Assembly (NCBI GenBank): GCA_017543335.1
Contig: JAFYGE010000068.1
Location: forward strand, 1 to 35,525
Source: Ruminococcus sp.
GTDB lineage: Bacteria > Bacillota > Clostridia > Oscillospirales > Ruminococcaceae
Length of the DNA: 35,525 nucleotides
Direction: 5' to 3'
Positions 30,138 through 35,525 of this stretch are shown piece after piece. The notes under the pieces were generated by a model, which searched no databases, was not told where the DNA came from, and saw only the letters and a program-made list of their open reading frames with translations. The first letter of the stretch is position 1. Each line of letters begins with the position of its first letter. The position numbers and the translations under genes were made by a program.

Positions 30138-31004
30138 ATGGAAAAAATATCAAATCAGAATAAGGCTCAGGTGCTTATAGACGCTCTGCCTTATATACAG
30201 AAATACAATAATAAGATACTTGTTATCAAGTACGGCGGAAACGCTATGACAAATAAAGAACTCAAAGACGCTGTTATGACCGACATCGTGCTTCTCTCTC
30301 TTGTAGGAGTAAAAGTCGTACTCGTACACGGCGGCGGTCCTGAGATAAATGATATGCTGAAAAAGCTCAATATAGAGAGCAGATTCGTAAACGGTCTGCG
30401 TTATACAGACGATGCTACAGTAGACGTAGTTAAAATGGTGCTCTCTGGAAAAGTAAATAAAGAGCTCGTACAGCTTCTTGCTCAGCACAAGGGAAGTGCA
30501 GTCGGACTTTGCGGAATCGACGGCGAAATGCTCATGGCTGAGAAAAAGACTACTGACGACGGTCAGGACCTCGGCTGGGTTGGCGAGATAACAAAGGTAA
30601 ATACAAAGCCTATCCTCGATGCTCTTGCAAACGGAAATATCCCTGTTATCGCTACAGTAGCAACAGACAGTGAGGGTAATACATACAATATAAATGCGGA
30701 TACCGCTGCTGCACGTATAGCTGCTGAACTTGGTGCAGAAAACCTCATCCTTATGACAGATATTGCCGGACTTCTCAGAGATAAGGACGACCCGTCCACA
30801 CTGATTCCGGAAGTAAATGTCAGCGAAGTACCATTCCTGAAAAGACAGGGAATTATCTCCGGCGGTATGATTCCAAAGATAGACTGCTGTGTAGAGGCTG
30901 TAAGACGAGGAGTAAACAAGACTGTTATCATCGATGGCAGAGTACCTCACTCTATCCTTATCGAGATACTTTCAAATGAAGGAATCGGTACACAGTTCAC
31001 TTGA
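30138..31004 (+). CDS. argB: Acetylglutamate kinase
   Basis: This 288-residue amino-acid kinase phosphorylates N-acetylglutamate. The phosphate-binding KYGGNAM is at 31-37, VHGGGPEI at 63-70, and the nucleotide region is LILMTDIAGLLRD, with ISGGMIPKI near the C-terminus. The start at 30138 follows AAAAGGA with good spacing; the ATG at 30129 is too close. The N-terminal helix is of the kind found in arginine-inhibited hexameric enzymes (QVLIDALPYIQKY), so feedback inhibition by arginine is plausible. Confidence 0.95.
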   Translation: MEKISNQNKAQVLIDALPYIQKYNNKILVIKYGGNAMTNKELKDAVMTDIVLLSLVGVKVVLVHGGGPEINDMLKKLNIESRFVNGLRYTDDATVDVVKMVLSGKVNKELVQLLAQHKGSAVGLCGIDGEMLMAEKKTTDDGQDLGWVGEITKVNTKPILDALANGNIPVIATVATDSEGNTYNINADTAAARIAAELGAENLILMTDIAGLLRDKDDPSTLIPEVNVSEVPFLKRQGIISGGMIPKIDCCVEAVRRGVNKTVIIDGRVPHSILIEILSNEGIGTQFT

Positions 31005-31060
31005 TGAATAAAATTTATAACGAGTTAACAAAAAGTTTACTCGTATTAAGTATGAGATTG

Positions 31061-31090
31061 TTGATTTTATGACCGCATCAGCGTTATAAT
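31061..31090 (+). promoter_or_regulatory. Promoter of the argD unit
   Basis: TTGATT at 31061-31066, an 18-bp spacer and TATAAT at 31085-31090 in the 154-bp gap between argB and argD. An imperfect inverted repeat, CGAGTTAAC/GTTTACTCG (31021-31043), lies just upstream and may be an operator or the end signal of argB. Confidence 0.6.
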
Positions 31091-31158
31091 TATAATGTGT
31101 CTTATTATATAATGAAGAGTCTGCGAGAGGTCAGACTTGTCCTGTAGGAGGAATTTTT

Positions 31159-32337
31159 ATGAATAGTAACGAAAATACAATGAAAAAATTTGATGAATAT
31201 GTTGTACATTCTTATGGCAGATACCCTCTGGCTATGAAAAAAGGACAAGGAAGACGCTGTGTGGATGAAAGCGGAAAGCAGTATATCGACTTCGGAAGCG
31301 GTATAGGTACGAATTCGCTCGGATACTGCGATGAAAAATGGGCAGATGCAGTGTGTGCACAGGTCAGAACTCTTCAGCATAATTCAAATTATTATTATAC
31401 TGAGGTACAGGCAGAATTTGCAGAGAAACTCTGTAAGACTGCCGGATATAAAGGAGTATTTTTCGGCAACAGCGGTGCAGAAGCAAATGAATGTGCTATA
31501 AAGACTGCAAGGAAGTATAGCTTCGATAAGTACGGTAAGGGAAGACATAATATCATAACTCTTGTGAATTCTTTCCACGGAAGGACTATGGCAACTCTTT
31601 CTGCTACAGGTCAGGATGTGTTCCATAACTACTTCTTCCCATTCCTTGAAGGCTTTATAAACGTAAAAGCAAACGATGTCGACGACCTTAAAGCTAAGCT
31701 TGACGATACAGTTTGTGCTGTTATGCTTGAATACGTTCAGGGCGAAGGCGGAGTAATTGCCCTCGATAAAGAATTCATTGATGCGGTATTTGAGCTTTGT
31801 GCTGAAAAAGATGTACTTGTTATAGCTGATGAGGTTCAGAGCGGTGTCGGAAGAACAGGCAAATTCCTTGCAGGAGACCATTTCGGTAAGAAAGCTGATA
31901 TAACAACTCTTGCAAAAGGCATCGCAGGCGGAATTCCAATGGGTGCCTGCCTTATGAATGAAAAATGCAGCGGTGTTCTTACACCAAGCACTCACGGCTC
32001 AACTTTCGGCGGAAATCCGATAGCTTGTGCAGGCGGACTTGCGGTACTCGAAAGAGTAACAAGCGAAGGTTTTCTTGAAGATGTCGAAAGAAAAGCTGAA
32101 TTGATAAAAACTGAACTTAAAAAATGCAGCGAAGTTACCTCGGTAAGTGGTCTCGGATTAATGATCGGAATTAGTCTTAAAAGCAAAAAAGCCGGAGATG
32201 TAGCTAAGGAAGCGTTGAATAGGGGACTTCTCATACTTACAGCAAAAGAGAAAGTCAGACTGCTTCCGCCTCTTACGATTTCTGACGATGAGATCATGGA
32301 AGGACTTAAAATATTGATGGAAATACTGGAGGAATGA
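31159..32337 (+). CDS. argD: Acetylornithine aminotransferase
   Basis: This 392-residue class III PLP aminotransferase interconverts N-acetylglutamate semialdehyde and N-acetylornithine. The PLP lysine is Lys253 in TLAKGIAGGIPMGA. Asp224 in VIADEVQSGVGRTG contacts the pyridine nitrogen. NSGAEANECAIK and FHGRTMATLSATG form the phosphate and ring pockets. GGAGG at 31147-31151 supports the ATG at 31159. The stop overlaps the upstream region of the next gene. Confidence 0.95.
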   Translation: MNSNENTMKKFDEYVVHSYGRYPLAMKKGQGRRCVDESGKQYIDFGSGIGTNSLGYCDEKWADAVCAQVRTLQHNSNYYYTEVQAEFAEKLCKTAGYKGVFFGNSGAEANECAIKTARKYSFDKYGKGRHNIITLVNSFHGRTMATLSATGQDVFHNYFFPFLEGFINVKANDVDDLKAKLDDTVCAVMLEYVQGEGGVIALDKEFIDAVFELCAEKDVLVIADEVQSGVGRTGKFLAGDHFGKKADITTLAKGIAGGIPMGACLMNEKCSGVLTPSTHGSTFGGNPIACAGGLAVLERVTSEGFLEDVERKAELIKTELKKCSEVTSVSGLGLMIGISLKSKKAGDVAKEALNRGLLILTAKEKVRLLPPLTISDDEIMEGLKILMEILEE

Positions 32338-32339
32338 GC

Positions 32340-32807
32340 ATGGAGTTTGTAGTAATATCACGAGGCAATAAATATATCGTTGAAGATAAAAAACAGAAAC
32401 TTATGTATAACATCAAGAAAAAAGGTTTCGGTCAGAGGTATATCCTTCTGGACGCAAGCAACTATAATCTCTATACATTCATACAGCTTGGCGATGAAAG
32501 AAAACCTTTTTTCAATATCGTTCTGAACGACGATTCTTTCATGAAAATGGAGTGTAAATCGTTGTTCCTTGATCCAAGTATAAGTGCAACCGGAAAAAAT
32601 ATGAAGTTCTTGATAACAAGCAAGGACAGAAAGAATTTCGAGATAATCCTCAACGAAAAACTGGTAGGACATATTGCAACAAAAGTAGGCGTTACAGGTG
32701 ATCTCCAGTATGACGTTGATATTGAGAATACTGCATTTGATGACTATATACCGCTTTTTGCAGTTGCAGTAGATAAGGTTTTCGGCGAAATGAATAAGCA
32801 GAAATAA
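32340..32807 (+). CDS. LURP-one-related / tubby-like fold protein
   Basis: This 155-residue beta-rich protein contains the phrases RYILLDASNYNLYTF, MKFLITSKDRKNFEIILNEKLVGHIATK and a C-terminal segment DDYIPLFAVAVDKVF. These are in the style of the LURP-one (Tubby C-terminal-like) superfamily, in which a beta-barrel wraps a central helix. Function is unknown; eukaryotic relatives bind membrane lipids. The start at 32340 follows GGAGGA at 32328-32333, and the gene begins 2 nt after the argD stop. The family call is moderate. Confidence 0.6.
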   Translation: MEFVVISRGNKYIVEDKKQKLMYNIKKKGFGQRYILLDASNYNLYTFIQLGDERKPFFNIVLNDDSFMKMECKSLFLDPSISATGKNMKFLITSKDRKNFEIILNEKLVGHIATKVGVTGDLQYDVDIENTAFDDYIPLFAVAVDKVFGEMNKQK

Positions 32808-32830
32808 TCAGATTGAAAGGATAAATTGAA

Positions 32831-33736
32831 ATGAAACATTTACTTAAAATGCTTGATCTCAGTACAGAAGAGATCATAGATATACTCAACCTTGCTGACC
32901 AGCTTAAATATGAGCTGAAGCACGGTATCCCACATCCCCACCTCAAAGGCAAGACCCTCGGAATGATATTCCAGAAGGCTTCAACACGTACAAGAGTTTC
33001 TTTTGAAACAGGTATGTATCAGCTCGGCGGATATCCACTGTTCCTCTCTTCAAATGACCTCCAGATAGGCAGAGGAGAGCCTGTACAGGATACAGCTCGT
33101 GTTCTTTCACGCTACCTCAGCGGTATAATGATCCGTACTTTCGAGCAGAAAGAAGTTGAGGACCTCGCAAAATACGGCTCTATCCCGATAATCAACGGAC
33201 TTACAGATTTCTGTCATCCTTGTCAGGTGCTTGCCGACCTTATGACTATCCGTGAGTTCAAGGGAAGCTTCGACGGATTGAAGATGTGCTTTATCGGCGA
33301 CGGAAATAATATGGCAAACTCTCTTATCGTAGGCTGCCTTAAAGTTGGTATGTCTGTATCTATTGCTTGTCCGGACGACTATCAGCCTCCAAAGGAGATA
33401 CTCGATTTCGCTAAGGGTTATGGCGATAAGTTTGAAATGACCAACTCACCTATGCAGGCTGCAAAGGGTGCAGATGTGCTTATTACTGACGTTTGGGCAT
33501 CTATGGGTCAGGAAGGCGAAGCAGAAAAGCGTAAGAAGGCTTTTGAAGGCTATCAGATAAATGATGAGCTCATGGCTCAGGCAAACGAGGACGCAATGGT
33601 GCTCCACTGTCTGCCGGCACACCGTGAAGAGGAGATAACCGAGAAAGTATTCGAGGCTCACGCAAATGAGATATTCGAGGAAGCTGAGAACCGTCTCCAC
33701 GCTCAGAAGGCTGTAATGGTTAAGCTCATGGCATAA
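32831..33736 (+). CDS. argF: Ornithine carbamoyltransferase
   Basis: This 301-residue enzyme makes citrulline from ornithine and carbamoyl phosphate. The carbamoyl-phosphate site is STRTR (51-55), in the phrase FQKASTRTRVSFE (most relatives have FEKPSTRTR). HPCQ is at 129-132, and the C-terminal HCLPAHRGEE-like segment reads HCLPAHREEEIT. The length is normal. AAAGGAT precedes the ATG. It is the last gene of the arginine block and has its own terminator. Confidence 0.95.
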   Translation: MKHLLKMLDLSTEEIIDILNLADQLKYELKHGIPHPHLKGKTLGMIFQKASTRTRVSFETGMYQLGGYPLFLSSNDLQIGRGEPVQDTARVLSRYLSGIMIRTFEQKEVEDLAKYGSIPIINGLTDFCHPCQVLADLMTIREFKGSFDGLKMCFIGDGNNMANSLIVGCLKVGMSVSIACPDDYQPPKEILDFAKGYGDKFEMTNSPMQAAKGADVLITDVWASMGQEGEAEKRKKAFEGYQINDELMAQANEDAMVLHCLPAHREEEITEKVFEAHANEIFEEAENRLHAQKAVMVKLMA

Positions 33737-33769
33737 GTTTTTTGAAAAGACTAAGGTACATAGTTAATT

Positions 33770-33800
33770 AAAGCGGACAGTTTGTGGCTGTCCGCTTTTT
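33770..33800 (+). terminator. Terminator after argF
   Basis: A perfect 11-bp stem AAAGCGGACAG/CTGTCCGCTTT (33770-33780 with 33788-33798) and a T run. It marks the end of the arginine region. Confidence 0.88.
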
Positions 33801-33830
33801 ATAAAATGATAAAGAATATGAGGTGGCACG

Positions 33831-34703
33831 ATGATAAAATACGGAATCACAGCAAAAGTCGGAAAAACAGATATAAATGTATACACAGAAGGCAAAGGGG
33901 ACATTACTATAATATTTATGGCAGGTTCGGGAGTTGGATGTCCGGGACTTGAATATAAGCCGATATATAGAAGAATGTCAGATAAATATCGTATAGCGGT
34001 AGTCGAGAAAGCAGGCTATGGACTAAGCGGCAAAGCCGAAACAGCAAGAACAGTCGAAAATCTCGTAGAAGAAAGCAGAGCAGCTTTAAAGAGCCTGAAT
34101 ATCGAGCCACCGTATATACTCGCACCGCACTCCTATTCGGGCTTTGAAGCAATATGGTGGGCAAACACATATCCGGAAGAAGTCAAAGCAGTGTTGGGGA
34201 TAGATATGGGATTCCCGAACATGATGAAAGCTCAGGCAAAGGAAATACCTCATGAAAAGAAGAAGAAAATGGTCGAAAAAACAAGGGCATTGATGCAGAA
34301 GATAGCCAAAAGAGGTTTACTTGATAAGCTAACAAGAAACAAGACCGTTAATGCATCCGGACTAATGACCGGCAGTGAGCTTACAGAGGAAGAAAAAAAG
34401 ACCTACGAGGAAGTGTACTACAATAATATTGCAAGTGAAGCGGTATTTGAGGAGTCGATACTCGCTGAAGAAAATGCGAAAAAAGCGGAGAATACAGGTT
34501 ATCTGAGATGTCCGGCGTGTTTTGTGGTAAGCAATATGAAGTCGCCGGTAAAGTCGATGACATGGCAGCAGGCTGCAAAGAATTACGCAGATCAGTGTAA
34601 TGCGGAGGTTCATATGCTCAACGAGGGTCATATGATGTATGCGAAAATACCGGATAAGCTCACAGATATTTATAAGAAGTTCCTGCAAAAGAATGATTTA
34701 TAA
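33831..34703 (+). CDS. Alpha/beta-hydrolase fold protein
   Basis: This 290-residue protein has the hydrolase core: an oxyanion region near GSGVGCPGLEY, a nucleophile elbow reading PHSYSGFEAIWWA (the usual Gly before the catalytic Ser is replaced by Pro-His), and a late His in NEGHMMY. There is no signal peptide. The insert at about 130-200 is a Lys/Glu-rich lid. Substrate unknown. The gene follows the argF terminator and precedes a small membrane protein by 15 nt. Confidence 0.85.
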   Translation: MIKYGITAKVGKTDINVYTEGKGDITIIFMAGSGVGCPGLEYKPIYRRMSDKYRIAVVEKAGYGLSGKAETARTVENLVEESRAALKSLNIEPPYILAPHSYSGFEAIWWANTYPEEVKAVLGIDMGFPNMMKAQAKEIPHEKKKKMVEKTRALMQKIAKRGLLDKLTRNKTVNASGLMTGSELTEEEKKTYEEVYYNNIASEAVFEESILAEENAKKAENTGYLRCPACFVVSNMKSPVKSMTWQQAAKNYADQCNAEVHMLNEGHMMYAKIPDKLTDIYKKFLQKNDL

Positions 34704-34718
34704 AAGTGGAAGTGAAAA

Positions 34719-35093
34719 ATGTACAGAATAATTTTAATATTAATAGGAGCAGCAGCGATATTATTCGGAGCTGGGATGCTCCTTAAAATGAGCCTGTTCC
34801 TTAAAAAAGGAAAGCAGTGTGTAGCTGAGATACTGTCGTCAGAAAAGGATAGAAAGGGCAGATTCACACATAAAGTAAAGTTTCGCACCGTAGACGGCGA
34901 CAAAGAGATAATCGCTAAAGACAGAGCCGGTTATAATAACGCATTTAAAGACGGCGAAACAAAGATAATAGTGTATAATACGGAAGCTCCGGAGGAGTTC
35001 AGGTTCCTTGATGAATTCGGCAGCAGCCGTATGGCTTATATTTCTTGTATAATAGTAGGAGTTTTGTTTGTTCTGAGATTTATACTGATATAG
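34719..35093 (+). CDS. DUF3592-like small membrane protein
   Basis: This 124-residue protein has a membrane helix at each end (about 3-23 and 103-122). Between them is a beta-rich extracellular or periplasmic-side domain (about 33-95) with CVAEILSSEKDRKGRFTHKVKFRTVDGD and KIIVYNTEAPEEFRF, the general layout of DUF3592. Function unknown. It lies in tandem with the hydrolase gene. Confidence 0.65.
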   Translation: MYRIILILIGAAAILFGAGMLLKMSLFLKKGKQCVAEILSSEKDRKGRFTHKVKFRTVDGDKEIIAKDRAGYNNAFKDGETKIIVYNTEAPEEFRFLDEFGSSRMAYISCIIVGVLFVLRFILI

Positions 35094-35163
35094 CCAATAT
35101 ATGTAAATCATATTGAGTGGTAATATAAACAAAAAAGGCAGGAACAAACAGAGCTTTTTCTAT

Positions 35164-35192
35164 TTGACAAAATGTGACAGAAGTGGTATAAT
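35164..35192 (+). promoter_or_regulatory. Tandem promoter P1
   Basis: TTGACA (35164-35169), a 17-bp spacer and TATAAT (35187-35192) with TGG before the -10. Followed by a small GTCGAC/GGTCGA-type hairpin near the predicted start. Confidence 0.88.
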
Positions 35193-35273
35193 AATTAAGT
35201 CGACGGAGAGGTCGAGTAAAAGAAGTTCCAGATGAGACTTTGGGAAAAGTAAAAAGAATTTGGAAAAAAGTAC

Positions 35274-35302
35274 TTGACAAAACCTGAGATAAGTGATATA
35301 AT
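35274..35302 (+). promoter_or_regulatory. Tandem promoter P2
   Basis: TTGACA (35274-35279), a 17-bp spacer and TATAAT (35297-35302), with an A-tract-rich upstream segment (GGAAAAAAGTAC). The start region can form CTGCTC/GAGCGG. Confidence 0.9.
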
Positions 35303-35367
35303 ATTAAAGCTGCTCTGAGAGGAGCGGGTATCACAGAAAAATGTTTGAAAAAAGTTGAAAAAAGTAC

Positions 35368-35396
35368 TTGACAAACAAAAAGAAATGTGATATAAT
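35368..35396 (+). promoter_or_regulatory. Tandem promoter P3
   Basis: TTGACA (35368-35373), a 17-bp spacer and TATAAT (35391-35396), behind TTGAAAAAAGTTGAAAAAAG. The start region can form GCTGCTC/GAGCGGC. Confidence 0.9.
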
Positions 35397-35466
35397 AGAA
35401 AAGCTGCTCAGCCAAAAGGAGCGGCGGTCACATAAAAAAGAATTTGAAAAAACTTGAAAAAAGTAC

Positions 35467-35495
35467 TTGACAAATTCAAAAAGATGTGATATAAT
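35467..35495 (+). promoter_or_regulatory. Tandem promoter P4
   Basis: TTGACA (35467-35472), a 17-bp spacer and TATAAT (35490-35495), behind TTGAAAAAACTTGAAAAAAG, nearly the same as the P3 upstream segment. The transcript runs off the window; an rRNA operon is the likely target. Confidence 0.9.
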
Positions 35496-35525
35496 ATTAA
35501 AGCTGTCTCACAAGAGAGAGCAAAC

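Noticed and set aside
35094-35525. CRISPR-like or satellite array at the right end
   Set aside because: The repeated units are promoters with variable spacing and non-identical sequence; there is no regular repeat-spacer pattern.

Overview
The window looks like a near-origin stretch of the chromosome of a low-to-mid GC, spore-lineage Firmicute. The best guess is a Ruminococcus-type Oscillospiraceae (class Clostridia). The reasons are the origin-proximal order rpmH-rnpA-yidD-yidC-jag-mnmE-mnmG-rsmG-noc-parA-parB-serS, canonical parS sites, spoVAD/spoVAE, a HydF maturase, a malate-shunt gene pair and a flavodiiron protein. The species cannot be fixed from the sequence alone.

Layout. (1) 1-11212, all on +: the conserved origin block. 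It covers ribosomal protein L34, the RNase P protein, membrane insertion (YidD, YidC), KhpB/Jag, tRNA U34 modification (MnmE/MnmG), 16S rRNA methylation (RsmG), a Noc paralogue, ParA/ParB and seryl-tRNA synthetase. Four perfect copies of parS lie between 4485 and 8084. (2) 11213-14553, on -: a DUF3789-like microprotein, spoVAE and spoVAD behind a sigma-G-like promoter, and a MATE exporter behind a promoter plus terminator leader that resembles a transcriptional riboswitch. (3) 14830-17258, on +: a flavodiiron protein, a ferredoxin-thioredoxin-reductase-like catalytic protein and a thioredoxin in one operon. A folded terminal element follows, then a GNAT acetyltransferase with its own promoter. 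(4) 17304-21449, on -: a lone MazF-type RNase, HydF with a long repeat-filled leader, malic enzyme, and an LDH-family enzyme whose specificity residue predicts malate dehydrogenase. (5) 21719-33800, on +: an ARG-box/promoter region, then argG, argH, argC, argJ, argB, argD and argF. Nearly every gap between them holds one or two small unrelated genes (cupin, transglutaminase-like, 2-TM, CdiI-like, GNAT, PH-domain, LURP-one-like). (6) 33831-35093: an alpha/beta hydrolase and a DUF3592-like membrane protein. (7) 35164-35525: four tandem consensus promoters, most likely driving an rRNA operon that begins just past the window.

How the parts fit together. The arg genes form a complete glutamate-to-arginine route using the cyclic (ArgJ) acetyl pathway, with carbamoyl phosphate supplied from elsewhere. 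Malate dehydrogenase plus malic enzyme can convert oxaloacetate to pyruvate while moving electrons between nicotinamide pools. The flavodiiron/FTR/thioredoxin operon looks like an oxygen or NO defence unit fed by low-potential electron carriers. The ParA/ParB/Noc/parS set handles origin segregation and division placement.

I saw no complete insertion sequence, prophage, CRISPR array, tRNA or rRNA gene. Mobile-type signals are limited to short GC-rich palindromic intergenic repeats and one 29-bp direct repeat flanking the cupin gene.
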